Part shown: positions 54,455 to 64,000 of the stretch, one piece after another | Layout of the letters: every line of letters begins with the position of its first letter | Numbering within the stretch: position 1 is the stretch's first letter | DNA from: Pseudomonadota bacterium | GTDB taxonomy: Bacteria > Pseudomonadota > Alphaproteobacteria > Acetobacterales > Acetobacteraceae | Reading direction: 5' to 3' | DNA length: 64,000 bases | Assembly (NCBI GenBank): GCA_021826225.1 | Contig: JAKBAV010000007.1 | Span: 1-64,000, forward strand | Position numbers and translations under genes: made by a program | Notes under the pieces: model-generated | Seen by the model: the letters and a program-made list of their open reading frames with translations, nothing else | What the model was told of the DNA's origin: nothing | Databases searched by the model: none

Positions 54455-54951
54455 TCATGCCCAGGGCTGACGCGGTCCGTGACCGCCAGCAGCAGAGAGA
54501 GCAGCCCGAAGGTGATGACGATGATCACCTGCCATAACAGATCGCGATCCGTCTGCGCCCCGACTTCAAGAAAGCTGCGCAGCAAATGCACCGCGCCGAT
54601 GACCGTGATGGAAGCCAGAAGCTTCAGCTTCAACCCGGCGAAATCAATATTGCCCATCCATTCCGGCCTCGTATCGCCCTCGGTGAAATGCACCCTGCGA
54701 ACAAAATTCTCATAGCCCGAGAGAATGATGAGCACCACGAGATGCGCCGTGAGCGAGAGATCAACCAGTGACAGGGTGAGGATGATGACGTCGTTCTCGG
54801 ACATGCTGGGCAGGCCCGGCAAGGCATGCCAGAGCTCGCCGAGAAAATATGCCGCGAGTATGCCGAGCAGCGCCACCAGGCCGAGATAGACCGGCACCAG
54901 CAGCCAACGCCCGCCAAACAGAATGCTCTCGATGATGCGGGCCGGACTCAT
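54451..54951 (-). CDS. YqhA/UPF0114 (TIGR00645) family membrane protein
   Basis: RIIESILFGGRWLLVPVYLGLV; HLVVLIILSGYENFV. Confidence 0.88.
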   Translation of the reverse strand: MSPARIIESILFGGRWLLVPVYLGLVALLGILAAYFLGELWHALPGLPSMSENDVIILTLSLVDLSLTAHLVVLIILSGYENFVRRVHFTEGDTRPEWMGNIDFAGLKLKLLASITVIGAVHLLRSFLEVGAQTDRDLLWQVIIVITFGLLSLLLAVTDRVSPGHD

Positions 54952-55033
54952 GCGCCGAGCCTAGCGCAATATATGTTCGGATTGAACCGCAAAACGAACA
55001 TTGGAATCGCGCGGCGCAACAAAAGCCGCGCGG

Positions 55034-56128
55034 CTATACGTTGAAGCGGAACAGCAGCACATCGCCATCCCTGACGACATATTCCTTGCCCTCGATTTTA
55101 AGTTTCCCGGCATCGCGCGCACCCGCCTCGCCCTTGAAGGCCACATAATCCTCATAGGCCACGGTCTCGGCCGCGATGAACCCGCGCTCGAAATCGCCAT
55201 GGATAACGCCGGCGGCGCCGGGCGCCTTGGTGCCTTTGATAATCGTCCAGGCCCGCGTCTCCTTCGGCCCGACGGTAAAATAGGTGATGAGCCCGAGCAG
55301 CGCGTAACCGGCACGGATGATGCGGTCCAGCCCGCTATCCTCCAGCCCGAGATCGGCCAGAAACCCGGCGCGATCCTCTTCCGGCAGCTGGCTCACCTCG
55401 GCCTCGATGGCGGCCGAGATCACGACATGCCCGGCACCCTCCGCCCTGGCCATGTCCGCCACGCGCGCGGAAAAAACATTGCCGGTCGCGGCGGCGGATT
55501 CTTCCACATTGCACACATAGAGCACGGGCTTCGAGGTCAGCAGGTTGAGCCGCCGCACGGCTTCGTCCTCACCCTTGGGGATGGCGGTGCGCGCCGGGCG
55601 CCCGGCTTCGAGCGCCGCGATCAGAGGCTCGATCACCGCCAGATCGGCAATCGCGATCTTGTCGTTGTTCTTGGCCTTTTTCTGCAACATTGGCACGCGC
55701 TTGGTTAAGGAGTCCAAATCCGCGATCATCAGCTCGGTTTCCACCGTCTCGGCGTCGCGCACCGGGTCGATCGAGCCCTCGACATGCGTCACATCGTCAT
55801 CTTCAAAACAGCGCAGCACATGCACGATGGCATCGACCTCGCGGATATTGGCCAAAAACTGGTTGCCCAGCCCCTCCCCCTTGCTCGCACCGCGCACCAG
55901 CCCGGCAATATCGACGAATTCCAGGCTGGTCGGCACGATTTTCACCGATTTGCCGATCTCGGCCAGCCGGTCCATGCGCTTATCCGGCACCGCCACGCGG
56001 CCGATATTGGGCTCTATCGTACAAAAGGGATAATTGGCGGCCTGCGCGGCGACCGTCGCGGTGAGCGCGTTGAACAGCGTCGACTTGCCGACATTCGGCA
56101 GGCCCACAATCCCACAATTAAACCCCAT
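55034..56128 (-). CDS. ychF: redox-regulated ATPase YchF
   Basis: [50 protein letters not shown]. Confidence 0.97.
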   Translation of the reverse strand: MGFNCGIVGLPNVGKSTLFNALTATVAAQAANYPFCTIEPNIGRVAVPDKRMDRLAEIGKSVKIVPTSLEFVDIAGLVRGASKGEGLGNQFLANIREVDAIVHVLRCFEDDDVTHVEGSIDPVRDAETVETELMIADLDSLTKRVPMLQKKAKNNDKIAIADLAVIEPLIAALEAGRPARTAIPKGEDEAVRRLNLLTSKPVLYVCNVEESAAATGNVFSARVADMARAEGAGHVVISAAIEAEVSQLPEEDRAGFLADLGLEDSGLDRIIRAGYALLGLITYFTVGPKETRAWTIIKGTKAPGAAGVIHGDFERGFIAAETVAYEDYVAFKGEAGARDAGKLKIEGKEYVVRDGDVLLFRFNV

Positions 56129-56711
56129 TCTTCTGCTCCTCCGCCCCACGAAGACGCGCGATGCGCGTCATGAAGTCTTCCGGTTTCTGGTCCGCCAGCA
56201 GGCCGGCGCTATCGGCCACCGCATCCAGCAGCGGTGCCAGCCATTCCTTATCGAATTTGTCGAAATCGCCCAGCACATGGTTGGTCACCAGCGCCTTATC
56301 CCCCGGATGGCCGATGCCCAGCCGCACCCGCCAGTAATGCGCCGTGCCGAGATGCCGGTCCATACTGCGCAGCCCGTTATGCCCGGCATTGCCGCCGCCC
56401 AGCTTCACCCGCACCTTGCCCGGCGCCAGGTCCAGCTCGTCATGAAAGGCGGTGATCCGCGCCGGTTCGATCTTGAAAAACCCGGCCGCCGCCTGCACCG
56501 ATTCACCGGACAGGTTCATGTAGGTCATCGGCTTCAGGAGCATAACCTTGTCCAGGCCGATGCGCCCTTCGGTGCACAGCCCCTTGAAACGCGGCCGCCA
56601 CGGCGCAAAACCGTGGCGGGACGCAATCGCATCAACGGCCATGAAGCCGATATTATGCCTGTTCCGCGCCATGCCCGGTTCAGGATTGCCGAGGCCAACC
56701 CAAAGCAGCAT
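56118..56711 (-). CDS. pth: peptidyl-tRNA hydrolase
   Basis: [40 protein letters not shown]. Confidence 0.96.
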   Translation of the reverse strand: MLLWVGLGNPEPGMARNRHNIGFMAVDAIASRHGFAPWRPRFKGLCTEGRIGLDKVMLLKPMTYMNLSGESVQAAAGFFKIEPARITAFHDELDLAPGKVRVKLGGGNAGHNGLRSMDRHLGTAHYWRVRLGIGHPGDKALVTNHVLGDFDKFDKEWLAPLLDAVADSAGLLADQKPEDFMTRIARLRGAEEQKNGV

Positions 56712-56726
56712 GGCGGGGCGCCGGCG

Positions 56727-57386
<660 letters not shown>

Positions 57387-57523
57387 TTTACGCTCCATAA
57401 ACAACGGTCTGAAAAACAACAAAAGCCGGCCTCCAGGGGTGCCGGCGGGCGGGGTGTAGCCCGGACTGCGCCAGATTTCAACAAGGCTTCCGCAAAACCC
57501 GCTTCAGGCGTAGTGTTTTGCCC

Positions 57524-58318
57524 ATGAAACTTGCTCTCTACCAGGGCCCCGGCCTGATCAACGATATCGCAGGCAGTTTTGCCCTGATGGCCGCCAAGGC
57601 GCTTCAGGCCAGTACCGCCGGGGCTAATTTGCTGATTTTGCCCGAGATGTACCTGTCCGGCTATAATATCGGCCCGGAAAATGCCCGCAAACACGCGCTC
57701 ACCCCGGCCGGCCTGGCCCCCGCCCAGGAAATCGCGCGGACGCACAACATCGCCCTGGCCTTCGGCTACCCGGAACTCGTGGAACATAAAGTCGCGAATT
57801 CCGCCGTGCTCATCGGACCGGGCGGGGACATCCTACTCAACTACCGTAAATCGCATCTGTTCGGCGCGCTGGACCGCGCCATGTTCACAGCGATCGGCAC
57901 GGAATTCCCCATCGTCGAACTGGACGGCTTCAAGATCGGCATGCTGATCTGCTACGATATCGAATTCCCCGAACCTGCCCGCCGCCTGGCGCTGGCGGGG
58001 GCGGATATCCTGCTCATCCCGACCGCGCAGATGCAGCCCTACGAGCAGGTGGCGCGCCACGTGCTGCCGGCCCGCGCCTATGAAAACCAGGTTTACACCG
58101 CCTATGCCAATCACTCCGGCGCTGATGACGGGCTCTCTTATGTAGGGCTTTCAAGCATTTGCGGGCCGGACGGCACGGTGCTGGCCATGGCGGCGCGGGG
58201 CGAGGAGATGCTGTTCGCCGAGTTCAGCCGCGCGCACCAGCACGAAGTGCGCCAGGCCGACCCGTTTTTCACCGACCGCCGCCCCAGCCTGTACGGTCCG
58301 CTGGCTTCGTCGCCTTAA
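57524..58318 (+). CDS. carbon-nitrogen hydrolase (nitrilase superfamily)
   Basis: LLILPEMYLSGYNI; YRKSHLFG; IGMLICYDIEFPEPARRLALAGADIL catalytic E-K-C. Confidence 0.93.
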   Translation: MKLALYQGPGLINDIAGSFALMAAKALQASTAGANLLILPEMYLSGYNIGPENARKHALTPAGLAPAQEIARTHNIALAFGYPELVEHKVANSAVLIGPGGDILLNYRKSHLFGALDRAMFTAIGTEFPIVELDGFKIGMLICYDIEFPEPARRLALAGADILLIPTAQMQPYEQVARHVLPARAYENQVYTAYANHSGADDGLSYVGLSSICGPDGTVLAMAARGEEMLFAEFSRAHQHEVRQADPFFTDRRPSLYGPLASSP

Positions 58319-58379
58319 CGAAATATGATTTGCACCGGCCGCACTCACGCCTCATATTACAGATGACTGGAGAGGTGCC

Positions 58380-58811
58380 ATGACGCTCAGAAACATTCTC
58401 AAGGCGAAACCCGCCGGATTTATTTCAATCGCGCCCGCCGCGCGCGTCACCGAAGTGGTCGCCTTGCTGGCTGAAAAGCATATCGGCGCGGTGCTGGTCA
58501 CCGATCACGGCCGGCTCGTCGGCATATTGAGCGAGCGCGATGTGGTGCGCTGTCTGGCGAGCCATGGCGCCGCCGCGCTGGAGCTCACAGCCGCGGCGCT
58601 GATGACCAGCAACCCCAATACCGCCACGCCCGATATCACCGTGGAACAGGCCATGGGGATGATGACCGACGGGCGCTTCCGCCACCTGCCGATCATCGAG
58701 AATGGCATGCTGACCGGGCTGGTCAGCATCGGCGACGTGGTCAAGGCGATGATCGAGCAGAGCCAGTATGAGGTCGAGACGCTCCGCACCTACGTCACCG
58801 GCGCCGTTTGA
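58380..58811 (+). CDS. CBS-domain protein
   Basis: Two CBS units: IGAVLVTDHGRLVGILSERDVVR and FRHLPIIENGMLTGLVSIGDVVK. Confidence 0.93.
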   Translation: MTLRNILKAKPAGFISIAPAARVTEVVALLAEKHIGAVLVTDHGRLVGILSERDVVRCLASHGAAALELTAAALMTSNPNTATPDITVEQAMGMMTDGRFRHLPIIENGMLTGLVSIGDVVKAMIEQSQYEVETLRTYVTGAV

Positions 58812-58923
58812 AGTTTATTCTGGCGGCCGCCTGACGCGTATTTTCTGCGCTTCGGTGCTCGCGTAGTTACGTACGCTCCGATGCTCGCAAATCCACGCCA
58901 GCTGACTCACCAGAATAAATTTC
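58810..58923. repeat. possible structured repetitive element
   Basis: Near-perfect terminal arms gaagtttattctgg / ccagaataaatttc plus internal imperfect direct repeat gcgcttcggtgctcgc / acgctccgatgctcgc. Confidence 0.5.
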
Positions 58924-58943
58924 AGCATTGTGCCGTATCTGGT

Positions 58944-59114
58944 TCAGCGTTGGGTCAGACATTCCGGCAGGGTGGTGGCGTAGGGGCGGCTGCGCGGGCG
59001 GGAGGCGGCGGCTTCACGCTGCGCGCCGGCAATTTCCCGATGGCGGGCCATAGCCCAGGCGAGAATGGCCGTAATCGTTATGATGATGAGCGGAAGAAAC
59101 GCAAGCTTTGACAT
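58944..59114 (-). CDS. small single-TM hypothetical protein
   Basis: MSKLAFLPLIIITITAILAWAMARHREIAGAQRE; clear hydrophobic helix. Confidence 0.45.
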   Translation of the reverse strand: MSKLAFLPLIIITITAILAWAMARHREIAGAQREAAASRPRSRPYATTLPECLTQR

Positions 59115-59334
59115 GAAGGTCTCCTGGAGGACAAGGGTTCGCCCTGCCATGCCTAGGCGCCGGGGGTTAACAACCCATTTGGCATTTCTGCTTTTCGGCC
59201 CAATTCCCTAATGTGCCGGACATCTGTTTCGGAGCCTTGCCGCGGTGTGGCACGCCTATTTGACATTCATCATTGACTCTTAACCCCGCCCAGCGCTTTT
59301 TCTGCCCTCCATCGCGGCTAACAAACGGTCCATA

Positions 59335-60555
59335 ATGCACAAGTTTCTTGCCAAATGCGAGGAAGCCCTCGCCGAGATTTCCGCCCAGGGACGCTATCGC
59401 CGCTTTGTGGCGCTGGAAAAACTCGCGGACCGTTTCCCTTACTACGCGGTCACCATGGAAGGCCGGACGCAGGATATCCTCGTCTGGTCGACCAATGACT
59501 ACCTCGCCATGGGCACCGATCCGGCGGTCATCGAGGCTTCCATCGGTGCGGCACAGCGCTACGGTGCTGGCGCCGGCGGCACGCGCAACATCGCCGGCTC
59601 CTCGCCGCTGCATGTCGCGCTTGAGGAGGAGCTGGCGGACCTGCACGGCAAGGATGCGGCGCTGTTGTTCACCTCCGGCTATGTCTCCAACCAGGCCAGC
59701 CTGAGCGCCATCTTGCGCGCCTTGCCAGATTGGCATGTGTTCTCGGACGCGCAGAACCATAATTCCATGATCGTCGGCATCAAGGATGCGCGCGAGGCAA
59801 GCGTGCATGTATTCCGGCATAACGACATGGCGGATCTGGAGCGGCTGCTCGCCGCCGCCCCGGCTGACGCACCCAAGCTCATCGCCTTCGAGAGCGTGTA
59901 TTCGATGGATGGCGACATCGCCCCGCTCGCCGAAATATGCGACCTCGCGGATAAATACGAGGCGCTGACCTATCTCGATGAGGTCCATGCCGTCGGCATG
60001 TACGGTGCCCAGGGCGGCGGCGTTTCGGAGCGCGATGGGGTGGCGCACCGCATCACCATCATCGAGGGCACGCTGGCCAAGGCGTTCGGCTGCCATGGCG
60101 GCTATATCACCGGCGATTTCAAGGTGCTCGACTATATCCGCTCGGTCGCCGCCGGTTTCATCTTCACCACCGCGCTGCCGCCGCCCACCGTCGCGGCGGC
60201 ACTCACCTCCATCCGTACCTTGCGCGCCGACCATGCCCGCCGCGAGCTGCTGTTCAACCGCGCCGAGACGCTGAAGGCGAAATTCGCCGCCGCCGGCCTG
60301 CCGGTGATGCCAAGCTCCAGCCATATCGTGCCGCTGATGATCGGGGATGCCGCCCGCGCCACGGCGGTCTCCATGCGGCTGATCCGCGAGTTCGGCATGT
60401 ATGCGACGCCCATAAACTACCCCACCGTGCCGCGCGGCACGGAGCGGCTGCGCTTCACCCCCGGACCGAAACATACCGATACGATGATGGATGATCTGGT
60501 CGCCGCCCTGCAGCATATCCTGCTGCCCGCCCACAGCCCGGCCGGACCAGCCTGA
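59335..60555 (+). CDS. hemA: 5-aminolevulinate synthase
   Basis: [58 protein letters not shown]. Confidence 0.97.
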   Translation: MHKFLAKCEEALAEISAQGRYRRFVALEKLADRFPYYAVTMEGRTQDILVWSTNDYLAMGTDPAVIEASIGAAQRYGAGAGGTRNIAGSSPLHVALEEELADLHGKDAALLFTSGYVSNQASLSAILRALPDWHVFSDAQNHNSMIVGIKDAREASVHVFRHNDMADLERLLAAAPADAPKLIAFESVYSMDGDIAPLAEICDLADKYEALTYLDEVHAVGMYGAQGGGVSERDGVAHRITIIEGTLAKAFGCHGGYITGDFKVLDYIRSVAAGFIFTTALPPPTVAAALTSIRTLRADHARRELLFNRAETLKAKFAAAGLPVMPSSSHIVPLMIGDAARATAVSMRLIREFGMYATPINYPTVPRGTERLRFTPGPKHTDTMMDDLVAALQHILLPAHSPAGPA

Positions 60556-60699
60556 ACGAACCGTCTGAACGAACCGCCTGTGCCAAATTGGCGCAGGCCG
60601 CCGCCGCCGATTTACCCTTGCGCGCTTATCTGGAATAACCAGATCGTTGCGGACCAGTGCCGTGCCAACCAAAAACAAATTTCGTCCGGAGGAAATAAC

Positions 60700-61251
60700 A
60701 TGAAACTCGCAAATCCCGCACCGCTCGGGCTGTTTGGCTTCGCCTTGACCACCTGGCTGCTCAGCATGGTCAATGCCGGCTGGCTGGCCGGTGCCGCCGT
60801 GCCGCTGGTGCTCGCCATGGCCTTTGCCTATGGCGGCACCGCCCAGTTCGCCGCCGGGCTCATGGAAATGGCCAAGGGCAACACCTTCGGTTTCGTCGCC
60901 TTCTGCTCCTATGGCGCCTTCTGGTGGAGCTTCGCCCTGTTCGTGGAATTCTTCGCCAAGGATGTGCCAGGTGCGGCGGTAGGCTGGTATCTGCTGGTCT
61001 GGGGCGCCTTCACCTTCGCCATGTGGATCGGCACCTTCGCCCTCAACCGGGCGCTGTTTCTCATCTTCCTGGCGCTGTGGGTCACCTTTGCGCTGCTCGG
61101 CTGCAAGGACCTGTTCGGCATCCCGGCCCTCGGCACGCTGGGCGGCTATGGCGGGCTGCTCACCGCGCTGCTCGCGGCCTATCTCGGCGCCGCCGAGGTC
61201 ATCAACGAGAGCCATGGCCGCACCGTGCTGCCCATCGGCGCCCGCGTCTGA
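60700..61251 (+). CDS. satP: acetate uptake transporter (GPR1/FUN34/YaaH)
   Basis: NPAPLGLFGFALTTWLLSMVNAG; AFAYGGTAQFAAGLMEMAKGNTFG. Confidence 0.94.
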   Translation: MKLANPAPLGLFGFALTTWLLSMVNAGWLAGAAVPLVLAMAFAYGGTAQFAAGLMEMAKGNTFGFVAFCSYGAFWWSFALFVEFFAKDVPGAAVGWYLLVWGAFTFAMWIGTFALNRALFLIFLALWVTFALLGCKDLFGIPALGTLGGYGGLLTALLAAYLGAAEVINESHGRTVLPIGARV

Positions 61252-61255
61252 GCTC

Positions 61256-61302
61256 CGGCCGGGGGCTTCATGGTGCACCCATGGAGTCCCGGCCGGTTTC
61301 CG
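61256..61302. terminator. bidirectional hairpin between convergent satP and mltG
   Basis: ccggccgggggcttcatgg...ccatggagtcccggccgg imperfect inverted repeat. Confidence 0.55.
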
Positions 61303-61304
61303 GA

Positions 61305-62264
61305 TTATTTAAGCTCTAAATAACGCTTGATCGCGCGCAGCTGGTCCTGAAAATGCTGCGAGAAGGTATGGCCGCCCGTGCCATTGGCGACAAAATAGAG
61401 CGCCTCGGTGGTGGCCGGGTGCAGCACCGCCTTGATCGCGGCGATACCGGGGGTGCAGATCGGCCCCGGCGGCAGGCCGCCATGGACATACGTATTGTAT
61501 GGCGAGGCATCGGCCAGATCGGCGCGGCTGATGCCCACCCCGCCTGACTGCTTCCCCCCCGTCGCGGCATAGATCACGGTGGGATCGGCCTGCAGCTTCA
61601 TCCCCAGGCGCAGCCGGTTTTCATATACCCCGGCAATCATCGGCATCTCCGGCGTCAGCTTGGCCTCCGCCTGCACGATCGAGGCGAGCGTTACGGCCTC
61701 CGCCGGCGTGTGCAGCGGTATGGCCGGGTTGCGGCCGGCCCAGGCGGTGGCAAGGCTGGCGCGCAGCGCGGCCTGGGCGCGGCGCAAAATAGCCTGGCGC
61801 GGGGTGTGCCACAGATAATCATAGGTCTGCGGCAGCACGCTGCCTTCCGGCGGCGGCGCCACCCGGCCCGCCGCCAGAGGCGCGGCATTCAGAATCGCCG
61901 CGATCTGCGCCCCCGTCAGCCCTTCCGGAATGGTCACCTGATGCTCGACCTGCGCGCCATGGCGCAGAATTTCCAGTATCTCGGCCAGGCTGGCGCGGGC
62001 CGGGAACACATATTCCCCCGCCCGCAGCGGCCCTTGAGCGGCGGTGAAATAGGCCGCGGCGCGGAAAACAAGCGGATGGCGGATAACCCCCGCCATGGTC
62101 AGCCGGGCCGCCACCCTGCGGTAGCTGCCCGCTTCGATGATCAGATCCTGGGTAGCAGCTCCAGGCCCGGGCAAGGTATAGGCCTCATGCGCCGCCTGCT
62201 GCCCGAGGCGCAGCGTGACCAGCGCCACCGAAAGAAGCAGGACAATCCGGCCCGCCTGGCGCAA
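61305..62264 (-). CDS. mltG: endolytic transglycosylase MltG
   Basis: LASIVQAEAKLTPEMPMIAGVYENRLRLGMKLQADPTVIYA; SPYNTYVHGGLPPGPI. Confidence 0.95.
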   Translation of the reverse strand: MRQAGRIVLLLSVALVTLRLGQQAAHEAYTLPGPGAATQDLIIEAGSYRRVAARLTMAGVIRHPLVFRAAAYFTAAQGPLRAGEYVFPARASLAEILEILRHGAQVEHQVTIPEGLTGAQIAAILNAAPLAAGRVAPPPEGSVLPQTYDYLWHTPRQAILRRAQAALRASLATAWAGRNPAIPLHTPAEAVTLASIVQAEAKLTPEMPMIAGVYENRLRLGMKLQADPTVIYAATGGKQSGGVGISRADLADASPYNTYVHGGLPPGPICTPGIAAIKAVLHPATTEALYFVANGTGGHTFSQHFQDQLRAIKRYLELK

Positions 62265-62270
62265 GCCGGC

Positions 62271-63533
62271 TTACGACGCGCGTTTGAACAGGATGGAGGC
62301 GTTGGTGCCGCCGAACCCGAAGCTGTTGGACAGCACCACGTCGATTTTCCGCTCCTGCGCGGTCAGCGCCACACGGTCGACGATGGAAGCGCGGCTGGGT
62401 TCGTGCAGGTTGAGCGTCGGCGGGGCGACATTGTCGCGCATCGCCAGGATGGAGAAGATCGCCTCCACCGCCCCGGCCGCGCCAAGCAGATGCCCGATGG
62501 CCGATTTGGTCGAGGACATGGCGACCTTGCGGCCATACGCGCCAAACATGTTTTCCACCGCTTCAAGCTCCAGATCATCGCCCATCGGCGTCGAGGTGCC
62601 GTGGGCGTTGATGTACTGCACATCCGCCGGGGTCAGCCCGCCATTCTTGAAGGCGGCCTTCATGGCACGGAACGCGCCGTCATGATGGTCGGCGGGCGCC
62701 GTGATATGGTGGGCATCGCCCGACATGCCGTAACCACCGATCTCCGCGTAAATCTTGGCGCCGCGTTTTTTCGCGTGCTCATATTCCTCAAGCACGACAA
62801 CGCCGGCGCCTTCGCCCATCACGAAGCCGTCACGGTCCTTGTCCCAGGGGCGTGAGGCCTCGGCCGGACGGTCGTTGAAATTGGTCGAGAGCGCGCGGGA
62901 GGCACAGAAACCGGCAATGCCGAGCGGGTTCACCGCAGCTTCGGCGCCACCGGCCACCATCACATCGGCATCGCCGAAGGCAATCAGCCTTGCCGCGTCG
63001 CCAATGGCATGCACGCCGGTGGCGCAGGCCGTAACGGCGGCATGGCAAGGGCCTTTCAGCCCGTATTTTATGGAAACCTGGCCGGAGATGAGGTTGATCA
63101 GCGCCGCCGGGATGAAGAAGGGTGAGAGGCGCCGGGCCCGGCCCTCATGCACGGTTATGGCGCCTTCACAGATCGTCTGCAGCCCGCCAATGCCCGAGCC
63201 GATCATGGTCCCGGAGGCGCATTTCTCTTCCTCGGTCTGCGGCACCCAGCCGGAATCCTCGATCGCCATACTGGCGGCGGAAATGCCGAGATGGATGAAG
63301 CGGTCCATCTTCTTGAGTTCCTTGACCGGGATCCACTCGGAAAGGTCGAGCCCGCCCGTGCTGGAATGCCCCCCGGGCACCTGGCCGGCGATTTTAGCGG
63401 TCAGCTCCGTGGTGTCGAAGGAATTAACGATGCCGATCCCGGATTCCCCGTTGATCAGCCTCTTCCAGACATGTTCAACACCCACCCCGAGCGGGCAGAC
63501 GATTCCCATTCCGGTTACGACAACACGGCGCAT
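62271..63533 (-). CDS. fabF: beta-ketoacyl-ACP synthase II
   Basis: MRRVVVTGMGIVCPLGVGVEHVW; AVTACATGVHAIGDA; NAHGTSTPMGD. Confidence 0.97.
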   Translation of the reverse strand: MRRVVVTGMGIVCPLGVGVEHVWKRLINGESGIGIVNSFDTTELTAKIAGQVPGGHSSTGGLDLSEWIPVKELKKMDRFIHLGISAASMAIEDSGWVPQTEEEKCASGTMIGSGIGGLQTICEGAITVHEGRARRLSPFFIPAALINLISGQVSIKYGLKGPCHAAVTACATGVHAIGDAARLIAFGDADVMVAGGAEAAVNPLGIAGFCASRALSTNFNDRPAEASRPWDKDRDGFVMGEGAGVVVLEEYEHAKKRGAKIYAEIGGYGMSGDAHHITAPADHHDGAFRAMKAAFKNGGLTPADVQYINAHGTSTPMGDDLELEAVENMFGAYGRKVAMSSTKSAIGHLLGAAGAVEAIFSILAMRDNVAPPTLNLHEPSRASIVDRVALTAQERKIDVVLSNSFGFGGTNASILFKRAS

Positions 63534-63570
63534 GACAACTCCTCGGACGAATTTTGACGGCAAACGGGCC

Positions 63571-63810
63571 TTATTCGGCCTTTTGCTTCTCGATATATTC
63601 GACCGCGTCCTTGACGGTCGTGATCTTCTCGGCGGCATCTTCGGGGATTTCCACGCCGAAGGCTTCCTCGAACGCCATCACCAGCTCCACCGTATCCAGC
63701 GAGTCGGCGCCCAGATCGTCGATGAAGGAGGCTTCCGGCGTGACCTTGCCTTCATCCACGCCGAGATGCTCGACAACAATCTTCTTAACCTTGTCGGCGA
63801 TTTCGCTCAT
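63571..63810 (-). CDS. acpP: acyl carrier protein
   Basis: [33 protein letters not shown] phosphopantetheine site. Confidence 0.98.
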   Translation of the reverse strand: MSEIADKVKKIVVEHLGVDEGKVTPEASFIDDLGADSLDTVELVMAFEEAFGVEIPEDAAEKITTVKDAVEYIEKQKAE

Positions 63811-64000
63811 AAAAATTCACTTTCCTGCAAACTGGTTTGGTAGAGACGGCGCAACCTTAGCACCGCATTAAAATCAGCGCTAACATTGGCAGCGGTTCAC
63901 CCGCCGCCCCAATGGAAGCCGGTGCGGCGCTTAGCATGGTTTTTTGCGTCACGCCAAGCTGTGCCGCACGCAGCGCGGCACGGAGCGCAACTGGCGGTCA

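Noticed and set aside
59167-61278. 703-aa minus-strand ORF
   Set aside because: Antisense to hemA and satP, which have strong family motifs

Overview
GC-rich alphaproteobacterial chromosomal segment, probably from an Acetobacteraceae-like acidophile (inferred from gene content and codon style only). About 68 CDS are supportable, nearly all housekeeping or core metabolism: ald, alkB, mscS-like, ftsEX, glmU, tyrA/hisC/prephenate-dehydratase-like, metXW, accBC, aroQ, thiSG, cpdB-like, htpG, mreB, ilvE, a MarR/OmpR/HK block, fdhD plus a YdeP-like oxidoreductase, pckA, chvIG, upp, nth, ychF, pth, rplY, hemA, satP, mltG, fabF, acpP. No rRNA, convincing tRNA, CRISPR array or prophage was seen. The main accessory region is about 37.3-44.1 kb. 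A truncated IS3-family element abuts a divergent cluster (SDR, sulfotransferase, Zn-dependent dehydrogenase <-> alkylsulfatase-like MBL protein, SDR, alpha/beta hydrolase). This cluster has a perfect 22-bp palindrome near its divergent promoter region and ends in a perfect 18-bp-arm hairpin. The MBL protein has lost most of the canonical HxHxDH metal ligands (TQSHANQYGG), so the cluster is the best candidate for undescribed biochemistry. Other noteworthy items: a RelE/HigB-like toxin with two apparent lesions next to an intact antitoxin, a PhzF gene collapsed by in-frame internal deletion to 66 codons, possible CTG starts overlapping upstream stops (CTGA) at two sites, and a polysaccharide-export lipoprotein whose signal peptide has no canonical in-frame start.
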